This document shows, in pieces, positions 1 through 6,863 of a stretch of 30,410 bases of DNA. Within the stretch, counting starts at the first letter, position 1; every line of letters starts with the position of its first letter. A model generated the notes under the pieces. It had not been told where the DNA came from, made no database searches, and saw nothing but the letters and a program-made list of their open reading frames with translations. Both the position numbers and the translations under genes were made by a program. The stretch comes from an uncultured Bacilli bacterium (GTDB lineage: Bacteria > Bacillota_I > Bacilli_A > RF39 > UBA660): NCBI GenBank assembly GCA_944364005.1, contig CALVVW010000010.1, forward strand, positions 1 through 30,410, given 5' to 3'.

Positions 1-539
1 CACTCCTTAATCTCAAAAGTTTCACAATAACAATTAGGAATAGAAACAGTCAATAAATTGCCATGTAAATTATGATGGTTAATCAAATGATATAAAGCCC
101 GAACTGGTGCACCATGAGAAACAACTAAAATATGTTCCCCAGGATGTTTTTTCGTAACATACTCTAAAAAATCTTTGCATCTTTCAAATATCTCTTGAAC
201 AGATTCAACACCTAAATCAGAAGAGTTTAAATCATAATCCCAATACTTTTTAACATCATAAAGATCTCTAGATTTACCAGTCAACTCTCCCATATCACGC
301 TCTATTAATCTCTTATCGGGAAACGTCTCTACTCTATCACCAATCAAAATAAAAGCTGTCTCAACTGTTCTAACTAAAGGAGACATATAACAAAAATCAA
401 AACGCACATCTTTAAGCTGTTCTCTTAACTTTTGACATTGTCTTCTTCCAGTATCATTTAATAAATCATTTGACCTACCATTAAGAATATTCTGATAATT
501 TTGTTCCGTTTGTCCATGTCTAACCAAAGTAATCTTCAT
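1..539 (-). CDS. histidine phosphatase family protein (phosphoglycerate mutase-like), C-terminus cut off
   Basis: The reading frame starts at an ATG at 539 and stays open to the left edge, giving about 179 residues without a stop. The N-terminus carries the signature LVRHGQTEQN with the phosphohistidine RHG at residues 7-9. A second catalytic histidine lies in VVSHGAPVRAL near residue 145, and a YMSPLVRTVETA segment supplies the usual S-x-L-x-R-x-x-x-T region. This is the histidine phosphatase superfamily (GpmB/CobC/PhoE-like), cytoplasmic, removing phosphate from a small molecule. The substrate cannot be read from the motifs. An AGGAGG ribosome binding site lies about 7 bases upstream (547-552). 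It follows tyrS on the same strand but is separated from it by a strong terminator, so it is probably transcribed separately. Family membership is secure. Confidence 0.88.
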   Translation of the reverse strand, partial: MKITLVRHGQTEQNYQNILNGRSNDLLNDTGRRQCQKLREQLKDVRFDFCYMSPLVRTVETAFILIGDRVETFPDKRLIERDMGELTGKSRDLYDVKKYWDYDLNSSDLGVESVQEIFERCKDFLEYVTKKHPGEHILVVSHGAPVRALYHLINHHNLHGNLLTVSIPNCYCETFEIKE

Positions 540-613
540 TATCCATCCTCCTAAACATCTATGATACTTATTAATATATCAAGAAATAATCATTTTAACA
601 ACATAACTACATA

Positions 614-640
614 GAAAAACTATCCCGAAGGATAGCTTTT
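614..640 (-). terminator. Rho-independent terminator of tyrS with UUCG tetraloop
   Basis: On the minus strand a 6-7 bp stem (GCTATCC / GGATAG) closed by a TTCG loop is followed by TTTTT. It begins right at the tyrS stop codon. The C-UUCG-G loop is an especially stable tetraloop. Confidence 0.88.
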
Positions 641-1866
641 TAAAATTTACCAATAAAATATTTCTTCTTTCCACGTCTAATAACTACATATTTTTGTTCT
701 ATAGAATCACTTTTTGTAATGTAAAAATCTAAATCTGTCACTTTATCACCATTAACACTAATAGATCCATTACTAATAAACTCACGCGCTTCTCTCTTGC
801 TAGAACAAATACCAAACTCTACTAAGAAATCAACTAAATTAGCTTCCTTCGCAACAAAAGGTTCAATACCCTTGAAAGCATCTTCAATCTCTCTAGCAGA
901 AAGTTCTTTAATATTACCACTAAATAAAGATTCACTAATTTTAACAGCTTCCAAATAAGCATCTTCCCCATGTAAATCTGTAATAATCTCACGTGCAAGT
1001 GCCTTATGAGCTTCCCTTAGATGTGGATTCTCTTTATTAGATTTTTCTAGCTCCATAATTTCTTCTGGTGTCAAAAAAGTAAATATTTTTAAATAAGAAA
1101 TAACCATTTCATCATCTACATTAATCAAATACTGATACAATTCATAACTAGAAGTTTTATTACGATCAAGCCATAAAGCATTTCCTTCACTTTTACCAAA
1201 CTTATTTCCATACTTGTCTAAAACAAGTGGCATAGTAAAAGCATAAGCATCTTTTCCAGTTTTTTTCTTAATTAAATCAAGTCCTGTTGTAATATTTCCC
1301 CATTGATCAGAACCCTCAGCTTGTAAAATACATCCCTTATTTTCATACAACCATAAAAAGTCATAGCCTTGAATTAACGTATAGGCAAACTCTGCAAAAG
1401 TAATTCCAGTATCTAAACGTCTACGAATAATATCTTTATCAAGCATATAATTAATATTAATATATTTACCAACATCACGTAAAAAATCAGTAAGTTCATA
1501 TCCACGGAACCAATCATAATTATTAACAACTTCTGCCTTTCCATCAAAAATACGACTAACTTGTGCTTTAATACCTTCTAGATTCTTAGCAAGTTGCTCC
1601 TTAGAAATAATCTCACGCTCTGCAGTAGGTCGAGGATCACCAATAAGTCCTGTTGCTCCTCCACAAAGTAAAATTGGATGATGACCAGCTTTAGCTAATC
1701 TCTTAGCAGTAACCAAAGATGAATAATGACCCAAATGCAAACTATCCGCAGTAGGATCAGTTCCCCAGTAAAAAGTAATAGGTTCACCATTTAATTTATC
1801 AGCCAAATCCTCTCCAGCAGTATCCTTAATCAAACCTCTCCATTGTAATTCTTCAAAAAATGTCAT
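640..1866 (-). CDS. tyrS: tyrosine--tRNA ligase
   Basis: A 408-aa class I aminoacyl-tRNA synthetase that charges tRNA-Tyr in the cytoplasm. The HIGH motif appears as HLGH at residues 44-47, after YWGTDPTADSL, which is typical of the TyrS nucleotide-binding loop. The KMSKS motif is KFGKS at 222-226, matching bacterial TyrS. QAEGSDQWGN at about 182-191 is the conserved tyrosine-site segment. Residues from about 345 to the end form an S4-type RNA-binding domain. Length fits bacterial TyrS (about 400-420). The start ATG overlaps the TGA of a 51-codon ORF (ATGA) and is served by GAGGAGGAAAG. Expression is under a T-box leader at 2031-2240, so transcription should rise when uncharged tRNA-Tyr accumulates. 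Confidence 0.98.
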   Translation of the reverse strand: MTFFEELQWRGLIKDTAGEDLADKLNGEPITFYWGTDPTADSLHLGHYSSLVTAKRLAKAGHHPILLCGGATGLIGDPRPTAEREIISKEQLAKNLEGIKAQVSRIFDGKAEVVNNYDWFRGYELTDFLRDVGKYININYMLDKDIIRRRLDTGITFAEFAYTLIQGYDFLWLYENKGCILQAEGSDQWGNITTGLDLIKKKTGKDAYAFTMPLVLDKYGNKFGKSEGNALWLDRNKTSSYELYQYLINVDDEMVISYLKIFTFLTPEEIMELEKSNKENPHLREAHKALAREIITDLHGEDAYLEAVKISESLFSGNIKELSAREIEDAFKGIEPFVAKEANLVDFLVEFGICSSKREAREFISNGSISVNGDKVTDLDFYITKSDSIEQKYVVIRRGKKKYFIGKF

Positions 1867-2018
1867 TTTCTTTCCTCCTCTAATTTTAAATTATATATTG
1901 CCTCTAAATCATATCCATAATTTAAATTTATTCTACCATTTCTTCTACTAGTAATAGATTTTTTTAAAATATAAAGTAAAACTAAATTAAAAGTCTTATA
2001 CTCATACTCACAATCCAA
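1863..2018 (-). CDS. 51-aa tyrosine-rich small ORF coupled to tyrS
   Basis: This short gene opens with TTG at 2016-2018, seven bases after the AGG of a near-perfect Shine-Dalgarno GGAGGTGAT (2022-2030), which itself begins directly after the T-run of the T-box terminator. It ends in TGA that overlaps the tyrS ATG (ATGA), the classic arrangement for translational coupling. A longer in-frame reading from 2078 would start inside the T-box and is unlikely. The 51 residues contain six tyrosines, a central hydrophobic stretch (FNLVLLYILKK) and a charged C-terminus (LKLEEERK). No known family is recognised. It may be a regulatory leader peptide, a small functional protein, or only a device to load ribosomes onto tyrS. 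That it is translated is inferred from the SD and overlap. Confidence 0.62.
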   Translation of the reverse strand: MDCEYEYKTFNLVLLYILKKSITSRRNGRINLNYGYDLEAIYNLKLEEERK

Positions 2019-2030
2019 ACTATCACCTCC

Positions 2031-2240
2031 AAAAAAAAGAACAACTCGCCTATAAGGACGAATTGTTCGCGGTACCACCTTACTTTATGGATATCTCCAT
2101 ACACTTAAATATCTTAACGCGATAAACGTTTTTTCTCCAAATGTCGTAATTCATAATTATTCCTCTCTAGTTTCCACCAACCACTAGATCTCTATCAAAA
2201 AAAATAATTACTACTAACCATTTATCTATGAAAAATATAA
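2031..2240 (-). promoter_or_regulatory. T-box riboswitch leader of tyrS (specifier UAC)
   Basis: The minus strand holds the T-box signature AAGGTGGTACCGCG at 2068-2081. It is followed by a 10-bp terminator stem (GAACAATTCG with CGAGTTGTTC) and eight T (2031-2038). Upstream are AGAGA, the Stem I distal element GGTTGGTGGAAAC, and a Stem III-like hairpin ATGGAGATATCCAT (2087-2100). In the specifier region, GAATTACGA contains the tyrosine codon TAC at 2146-2148. Uncharged tRNA-Tyr is expected to pair with TAC and, through its CCA end, favour the antiterminator. The 5' end is set by the promoter at 2245-2272. Confidence 0.95.
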
Positions 2241-2244
2241 ACAT

Positions 2245-2272
2245 ATCATATCATAAAAACTTTTTTTTGCAA
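2245..2272 (-). promoter_or_regulatory. promoter of the tyrS T-box transcript
   Basis: -35 TTGCAA (2267-2272), 16-bp spacer, -10 TATGAT (2245-2250) on the minus strand. The predicted start near 2238 lies just upstream of the Stem I 5' side. Confidence 0.65.
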
Positions 2273-2281
2273 ACACTTAAA

Positions 2282-3241
2282 TTATTTTTTCCTCTTCTTA
2301 GTATTATTTTCTACTCTTCTTTGATTCCTAATCCCTCCCGCAATAAATTTATCTTCCAAAGCAAAGTCTATGTCTTCGATAAGCTTGTCCACATGAGTAA
2401 CATAGGAAGTAGTCAAACTATGCTCAAAAACAGCCGTAATATTACCAAAAGAATCAACATAAATTCCTTCCATACCAGAAATATCAACTACTTCTTGTCC
2501 TAGAAAAGTAAGAATTCCATTAGAAAATTCATATTTTTTTATGGCAGAAACACATCCTCCACAAGACTGAGAAAGTATGAGATATCGTTTACTATCCCGC
2601 TCATAAATAGCAATTCCTTGAATAGCAGCAGGTAGATTGCGAGAAATAACTTTAGGCATCACCTTAACTTCTCTATCATCACTAGAATACTCTAGACTAT
2701 AAGCAACCAAAGACCCTACTTCAGAACAAGTAGCAACATAAAGAGTCTGATTAAAATAACAGATTGTAGCAGCACTAACAATAGCATTTAAAGCATCTCT
2801 ACTTCTAATACTAATACCATGATTAGAAATCACAATAGAACTAATATCAATAGAAGATAAATCTAACTTTAAAAGAGAAGTTCTTCTATCTTTTACCATA
2901 GCCTGCTTCATCCTACCATAAGAATAAGTATGAATCTTACCCCGAGCACCAGTAACATAAAGTACATCATGTAAATCATCATAAGCAACTCCACCAACAT
3001 GAGCATGATGATTTAAAGTAATAATAGCAGTAAGAATTCCTGTAGTAGAGTCAAAAATATACACTCTAGAATTCCGTTCCTGAAATCCCAGCTTCCTCTT
3101 AAAAGAAGAAAGCTTTGAATAAGCAGTAACAACAAAATCATTGTTAGCAACCGTATAACCCTGTACAATATAACGATCTTTTTCTATTTGACCAAAATCA
3201 AAAGACTTAGACACTACTTTTTTCAATTTCAAAAGCATCAC
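2282..3241 (-). CDS. predicted beta-propeller-like protein of unknown function
   Basis: A protein of about 315-319 aa with repeated blades of the YVTN/SMP-30 kind. Examples are HAHVGGVAYDDLHDVLYVTG near residue 80, QTLYVATCSEVGSLVAYSLE in the middle, IQGIAIYERDSKRYLILSQS near 210, and MEGIYVDSFGNITAVFEHS near 265. Each reads as a short hydrophobic strand, a G/D turn and another strand. No signal peptide, lipobox or membrane segment is visible, so a cytoplasmic place is likely despite the usual extracytoplasmic setting of such propellers. The C-terminal tail is very basic (RRVENNTKKRKK). The first codons are GTG ATG inside AGGTGATG, and a TTG five codons in lies 8 bases after the AGG and may be the true start. 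It has its own promoter (3253-3280). No catalytic residues or specific family can be named. Confidence 0.72.
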   Translation of the reverse strand: MMLLKLKKVVSKSFDFGQIEKDRYIVQGYTVANNDFVVTAYSKLSSFKRKLGFQERNSRVYIFDSTTGILTAIITLNHHAHVGGVAYDDLHDVLYVTGARGKIHTYSYGRMKQAMVKDRRTSLLKLDLSSIDISSIVISNHGISIRSRDALNAIVSAATICYFNQTLYVATCSEVGSLVAYSLEYSSDDREVKVMPKVISRNLPAAIQGIAIYERDSKRYLILSQSCGGCVSAIKKYEFSNGILTFLGQEVVDISGMEGIYVDSFGNITAVFEHSLTTSYVTHVDKLIEDIDFALEDKFIAGGIRNQRRVENNTKKRKK

Positions 3242-3252
3242 CTATCTATATA

Positions 3253-3280
3253 ATATTACTACATAGTAAAACGATATCAA
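3253..3280 (-). promoter_or_regulatory. promoter of the beta-propeller-like gene
   Basis: -35 TTGATA (3275-3280), 16-bp spacer, -10 TAATAT (3253-3258), minus strand. The -35 box lies inside the 3' arm of the terminator hairpin of the upstream ytxH-like gene. Confidence 0.5.
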
Positions 3281-3295
3281 TAAAATTGATATCGT
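3267..3295 (-). terminator. hairpin terminator after the ytxH-like gene
   Basis: A perfect 11-bp stem (ACGATATCAAT with ATTGATATCGT, loop of three bases) begins just after the stop at 3303. It is followed on the minus strand only by TTTTAC, so the T-run is short and termination may be partial. Confidence 0.6.
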
Positions 3296-3302
3296 GGAAA
3301 AC

Positions 3303-3722
3303 TTATTTCTTTTCTTCTTCTTTTTCTAACTTTTTAAGTACTTCTTTTGTAACATCAATTGCTTTAAGACGTACCTCTTCGGCAGCATCTCTAAGTACTG
3401 GAGTGCCTTTATCAATTGCTAAATCAACTAACTCTTGTGCTTTATCTTTTAATTGAAGAGCTTTTTCTTTAGCAATTTCTAAAACCTTTTCTTTATCTAA
3501 ATCAGCTAAATCAGCCTTGATTTCAGCAACTTTTTGATTAAATTCCTCTTTAACTTCATCCATATCAATATTTTTAATTTGAGCAACTAACTCATTCATT
3601 TTAGCTTTTAAAGCAGCTCTTGTTTCACTACCTTTTTTAGGAGCAAATAAAATTCCAAGCCCAGCACCAATTGCTGCTCCAGCAATAAACTTTCCTATCC
3701 CAGATTTTTTTTCTTTATTCAT
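3303..3722 (-). CDS. YtxH domain-containing protein
   Basis: A 139-aa protein whose N-terminus (residues about 9-32) is the YtxH glycine-zipper helix: GKFIAGAAIGAGLGILFAPK followed by KGSETR. The rest is a long charged amphipathic helix (KAKMNELVAQIKNIDMDEVKEEF and further K/E-rich heptads) with coiled-coil character to the end. YtxH family proteins are small general-stress or envelope-associated proteins in Bacillota, and the molecular function is not settled. The ATG overlaps the TGA of the preceding YtxG-like gene (ATGA), so the two are translated together, as in the ytxG-ytxH pair of Bacillus. It is the last gene of the four-gene operon starting at 5812. The family assignment is strong. 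Confidence 0.88.
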   Translation of the reverse strand: MNKEKKSGIGKFIAGAAIGAGLGILFAPKKGSETRAALKAKMNELVAQIKNIDMDEVKEEFNQKVAEIKADLADLDKEKVLEIAKEKALQLKDKAQELVDLAIDKGTPVLRDAAEEVRLKAIDVTKEVLKKLEKEEEKK

Positions 3723-4006
3723 ATATAATCCTCCTCATCCTTTTTATTTTTATTAAATATTTTAGAAATAACACTAGAAAAAAGATTAATCACCTTATCG
3801 CTAATCATAGAAATTCCATATCCAGTTTTATCTAACACTTCAAAAAAGCCATTAAAGGAATTTACTTTTTCCTCAACATTATCTACGATTCTATCTACTT
3901 TATCTAATACTTGAATCATACGTATTCCTAAAATAATTAACACTATTAATAATATAATACCAAATACATATAATAATACCGGCAAAATAGCATTTAGTAT
4001 CTCCAT
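3719..4006 (-). CDS. YtxG/DUF948-like small membrane protein
   Basis: A 95-aa protein with one long N-terminal membrane helix (residues about 5-30, LPVLLYVFGIILLIVLIILG) followed by a helical cytoplasmic part: IRMIQVLDKVDRIVDNVEEKVNSF. That hydrophobic-then-V/D/K-heptad pattern is typical of DUF948/YtxG proteins. The C-terminal tail is charged (NKNKKDEEDYI). The start at 4006 is supported by TAGGAGGATAG, which overlaps the end of the upstream gene. It overlaps the ytxH-like gene by four bases. DUF948 proteins are thought to act at the envelope, possibly as scaffolds, with no enzyme activity known. Shorter than Bacillus YtxG (about 140 aa), so the name is by pattern and by neighbour. Confidence 0.72.
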   Translation of the reverse strand: MEILNAILPVLLYVFGIILLIVLIILGIRMIQVLDKVDRIVDNVEEKVNSFNGFFEVLDKTGYGISMISDKVINLFSSVISKIFNKNKKDEEDYI

Positions 4007-4017
4007 AGCCTATCCTC

Positions 4018-5130
4018 CTATTCTTTTTCTTCTTCCTCTTCATACATAGAATCAATTAAATCAAACAAATTATCATCTGTTGCCGAAGTAGCAGAATTAG
4101 AATCTGACGTTGAATCTGAGACAGAAGCAGATACTTTTTCTTCCTCTTCCTTTGAAGCAGTAATAGTCTTTTCTTTTTCATCATAATCTTCGGTAACGCG
4201 ACGACCAGTTGCTCTTTCTTTGCTAGAATCTTTATAATCAATATTATATTCTAACCCTAAATCTCTAAAATACTCTTCTGCATCCCCCATGGTAATCTCA
4301 GAAACACTAGGTTTTTCTGCATCATCACTTAAATCTACTAATAGATTATCATCATCAGATACTTTTTCTTCCTGTTTTTCAACTCTTTCAGTATAGCCCT
4401 CAATATCTGCAACAATATCATCATCTAAATTACCATATGCCTTACGTCTAACATCATCAACACTCATATGCTCTTTAGCATAACTAGTTAAACGTACTTC
4501 TTTTTTGGGAACAATTTCTTCTTTCTTATAATTTTTATCCAAAATACCATATATAGGAGAAATAATTGGTGAAGGTTTAAACCCTGTCTTTGCTTCTTTT
4601 TTCTCATAAGCGCCACCATATTCACGTATAGAAATGGCAGGCTCATGCTCTTTTCCTCCTTGATACAATACTGGTTCTTCTTTCTCACGATATTCATGAT
4701 GAACTTCTTCTCTTCTACCATGATATAAATTAGAATAATCTTCTACATCAACTTCTTTTTTCTCAACAACTTCAACAATTTTAGGTTCAGCATAATATGA
4801 ATCTTCCTTTAGTTCTTGATCTTCTACAGCAGGAAACTTAAACTCATGAGTATCGACCTCTTCTTTTACTTCATCACGTTCTGGAGTAATTTCAAAATCT
4901 CGATCTGTTGGTACATAATCATCCAATTCTTCTTCCAAAGGTTCTTCCTTTGTTTTTTCAGGCAATACTATCTTCTTCGCAATAGGTTTATTTTCATGTA
5001 CCTTGACTGTTTCCTTAACCTCTTTCTTAATTTTCTCCTTTTTTGGTCTTGATTTAGTTTTTGGTTTTTCTTCAACCTCAACATACTCTTCTTCGAAAAG
5101 AGCATTTTTAATTTTATCAAAAACGCCCAT
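4018..5130 (-). CDS. acidic, largely disordered protein with conserved-looking short motifs
   Basis: A 370-aa protein made mostly of E, K, D and S. The N-terminus MGVFDKIKNALFEEEYVEVE looks like a short amphipathic membrane-binding helix followed by an acidic stretch, resembling the start of SepF, although no SepF core domain follows. Residues about 20-180 are low-complexity K/E-rich. An uncharged, hydrophobic island stands out at 184-201 (FKPSPIISPIYGILDKNY). Other ordered-looking pieces are MGDAEEYFRDLGLEYNIDY near 281-299 and NLFDLIDSMYEEEE at the C-terminus. A Ser/Thr/Asp tract precedes the last one. It sits in an operon between a lipoprotein gene (13-base gap) and the YtxG-like gene, with RBS AGAGGTG. 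The likely role is an envelope-associated adaptor. No family is recognised. Confidence 0.8.
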   Translation of the reverse strand: MGVFDKIKNALFEEEYVEVEEKPKTKSRPKKEKIKKEVKETVKVHENKPIAKKIVLPEKTKEEPLEEELDDYVPTDRDFEITPERDEVKEEVDTHEFKFPAVEDQELKEDSYYAEPKIVEVVEKKEVDVEDYSNLYHGRREEVHHEYREKEEPVLYQGGKEHEPAISIREYGGAYEKKEAKTGFKPSPIISPIYGILDKNYKKEEIVPKKEVRLTSYAKEHMSVDDVRRKAYGNLDDDIVADIEGYTERVEKQEEKVSDDDNLLVDLSDDAEKPSVSEITMGDAEEYFRDLGLEYNIDYKDSSKERATGRRVTEDYDEKEKTITASKEEEEKVSASVSDSTSDSNSATSATDDNLFDLIDSMYEEEEEKE

Positions 5131-5143
5131 GATTTCACCTCTT

Positions 5144-5812
5144 CTAATCTATTTCGTTAATTTCAAAATTATCCTTATCTACACTACCTGCTTCAACATC
5201 AGCATCTACATAATCTCCAAATTCCAAAACAGATTCATCAGAATTAGAATGAGATTCAAAAATGTTAAACGACTCCTCCTTATAACTTAACACATTATCT
5301 CCAATTAAGCTTTCTAAAACCTTATCATGAAATTTAACAGACTGTAATATATAACACATATTATTAATAGCAGGAACTAAATAATCTTTAGAAACATAAG
5401 CTTCAATCTTACTATAATTAAAAACAAATTCAACAAAATATTGATTATCAACTTCATTGATTTCCAAATAACCTGTTTTCTTATTATAATTTAATTTTTT
5501 TGAGTAATATGCATCACGATTCACTTTATAAGTATTCTTCACCTTATGAAAGTAACTAATCACATCAATATACAAATAATATTTAGTAGAAAAGCGATCA
5601 CGTAATAAAGCATTATAATCATCTTTATTAACAATTTTCATTCCATTAGGAACATAATACTCATAACCATCAAAATTAACATTAGCTAAATTAGTTTTCT
5701 GGGACAAAATAGTATCAATATTGAAAGCAAAATCATTGTTACTCAATTGTTTAATACTACATCCTGATACTAATAATAGCATAATAGAGAGCAAAACTAT
5801 TCTTTTTTTCAT
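5144..5812 (-). CDS. predicted lipoprotein of unknown function
   Basis: A 222-aa protein with a lipoprotein signal peptide: MKKR, a hydrophobic core and the lipobox LVSGC, placing the lipidated Cys at residue 18. The mature part begins SIKQLSNNDFAFNIDTIL and contains alternating strands and helices with many Tyr and Asn (for example FDGYEYYVPNGMKI and KTGYLEINEVDNQYFVEFVF). The C-terminal 50 residues are acidic and probably flexible. It would be anchored to the outer face of the membrane. It heads the operon with the acidic protein and the YtxG/YtxH-like genes, under a strong extended -10 promoter (5833-5860). No domain family is recognised. Confidence 0.82.
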   Translation of the reverse strand: MKKRIVLLSIMLLLVSGCSIKQLSNNDFAFNIDTILSQKTNLANVNFDGYEYYVPNGMKIVNKDDYNALLRDRFSTKYYLYIDVISYFHKVKNTYKVNRDAYYSKKLNYNKKTGYLEINEVDNQYFVEFVFNYSKIEAYVSKDYLVPAINNMCYILQSVKFHDKVLESLIGDNVLSYKEESFNIFESHSNSDESVLEFGDYVDADVEAGSVDKDNFEINEID

Positions 5813-5832
5813 ATTTCACCTACTCTTACTAC

Positions 5833-5860
5833 ATTATACCAAATTTTTACTAAATGTAAA
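5833..5860 (-). promoter_or_regulatory. promoter of the lipoprotein-ytxG-ytxH operon
   Basis: -35 TTTACA (5855-5860), 16-bp spacer, consensus -10 TATAAT (5833-5838) preceded by TGG, an extended -10. It lies between trmB and the lipoprotein gene on the minus strand. Confidence 0.75.
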
Positions 5861-5868
5861 AAGTTTTT

Positions 5869-6516
5869 CTACATCTTTACTTTATTAGACACTTTAACAG
5901 CTTCTACACTATAAATAGGCATTCCTTTATTAGAAAACCTATCTTCATACTCAGTTGTTATAAAGTCATCAGGAATATTTTGATGTAAATCAAAGGTAAG
6001 ATTACGTAATACATATCCTGCTTCACTAAAACTCATTAAGGAATAACAAAATAAAGAAGAATTATCTGTTCTCATCCAAATATCTTTATCACCTAAAAAA
6101 ATAGTTTCATATTTCTCTAAGAAAACCTTACTGGATAATCTTCGCAAATGATGTCGATTTTTAGGCCAAGGATCAGAAAAATTCAAATAAATACGACTAA
6201 TTTCATGATCAAACACTTGATCAATTTCTAAAGCATCCATTCTTACAATAGCCAAATTCTTTAATTCTGGATCAATAACAGGTAAGCATTTCGCAATCAC
6301 ACTATCATATTTTTCAATACCTATAAAATTAATATTAGGATAACGCTTTGCATGTTCACGAATAAATTTACCTTTGCCCATTCCAATTTCTATATGAATA
6401 GGATTAGAATTACCAAAATAACTAGACCATGTTCCATAATATTGTTTAGGCTCTTTAATTAAGAAAGACGAAGAATTTAAAATTTCTTCTTTATTTTTAA
6501 CATTTCTAAGTCTCAT
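5869..6516 (-). CDS. trmB: tRNA (guanine-N7)-methyltransferase
   Basis: A 215-aa SAM-dependent enzyme that makes m7G46 in the variable loop of tRNAs. The N-terminus MRLRNVKNKEEILN is typical of Bacillota TrmB. The SAM-binding motif I is HIEIGMGKGKFI near residues 41-52, followed by FIGIEKYDSVIAKC. The family signature NFSDPWPKNRHHLRRL lies near 132-147, with the catalytic Asp and substrate-binding Lys/Arg. The C-terminal FSNKGMPIYSVEA matches the usual tRNA-contact strand. Length is normal (about 210-220 aa). The gene is transcribed away from the 69-aa gene and upstream of the lipoprotein operon. Confidence 0.97.
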   Translation of the reverse strand: MRLRNVKNKEEILNSSSFLIKEPKQYYGTWSSYFGNSNPIHIEIGMGKGKFIREHAKRYPNINFIGIEKYDSVIAKCLPVIDPELKNLAIVRMDALEIDQVFDHEISRIYLNFSDPWPKNRHHLRRLSSKVFLEKYETIFLGDKDIWMRTDNSSLFCYSLMSFSEAGYVLRNLTFDLHQNIPDDFITTEYEDRFSNKGMPIYSVEAVKVSNKVKM

Positions 6517-6592
6517 AACATCACATCCATCATATATTATAACAAAAATAATAATATATGCATATAATAAAAAGACTGGAAAGGAGTAATTT
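6517..6592. promoter_or_regulatory. divergent promoter region between trmB and the 69-aa gene
   Basis: Only 76 bases separate the two starts. For trmB an extended -10 TGTTATAAT is seen on the minus strand. For the 69-aa gene a TATAAT lies in CATATAATAAAA on the plus strand. Neither has a convincing -35, and the two -10 regions lie about 30 bases apart, so expression may be mutually exclusive. Confidence 0.5.
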
Positions 6593-6802
6593 ATGAACCA
6601 ATTTCCATTTCCTTACATGCCAAATCCCAATATGCCACAACAAGCGTTTCCACCAATGCCACCAAAAGATACAAAAAATTTAGAACAAGAAATTGAAAAA
6701 CTAAAAGAAGAAGTAAAAAAACTAAAAAAAAGAGTAACTATATTAGAACAAGGTAATCAAAATGACTATTTAAAAAAAGAGGATGGAATGTATATGTTAT
6801 GA
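6593..6802 (+). CDS. 69-aa proline-rich, coiled-coil small protein
   Basis: A small protein in two clear parts. Residues 1-27 are rich in Pro, Phe, Met and Asn (FPFPYMPNPNMPQQAFPPMP). Residues 28-55 form a K/E coiled coil with leucine or isoleucine at heptad positions (LEQEIEKLKEEVKKLKKRV then TILEQ), ending in NDYLKKEDGMYML. AAAGGAG stands 7 bases before the ATG, and a perfect terminator follows the TGA stop, so this is a well-bounded single gene. It is divergent from trmB. The proline-rich head plus short coiled coil suggests an oligomeric structural or coat-like protein, but the function is unknown. Confidence 0.78.
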   Translation: MNQFPFPYMPNPNMPQQAFPPMPPKDTKNLEQEIEKLKEEVKKLKKRVTILEQGNQNDYLKKEDGMYML

Positions 6803-6823
6803 ACACAATTTGTGTTCTTTTTT
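6801..6823 (+). terminator. Rho-independent terminator of the 69-aa gene
   Basis: GAACACAA and TTGTGTTC form a perfect stem around a single central T (effectively a 7-bp stem with a 3-base loop), followed by TTTTTT. The stem starts in the TGA stop codon. Confidence 0.88.
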
Positions 6824-6845
6824 GTTGAAACAAAAGGATTTATGA

Positions 6846-6851
6846 TATACT
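6846..6851 (+). promoter_or_regulatory. extended -10 promoter of the femX pair
   Basis: TGATATACT: -10 TATACT with the TGn extension. The -35 is weak (GTTGAA, 16 bp upstream). A start near 6858 leaves only a very short leader before the gene, which favours the ATG at 6873. Confidence 0.6.
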
Positions 6852-6863
6852 AATAAGGAAAGG

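Noticed and set aside
2228..2503. 91-aa plus-strand frame opposite the propeller gene
   Set aside because: It lies antisense to the propeller gene and the tyrS promoter, has no ribosome binding site and has low-complexity composition.
5841..5868. Terminator after trmB
   Set aside because: The A/T-only stem (TTTTTAC with GTAAAAA) has no clean T-run and overlaps the promoter of the lipoprotein operon.
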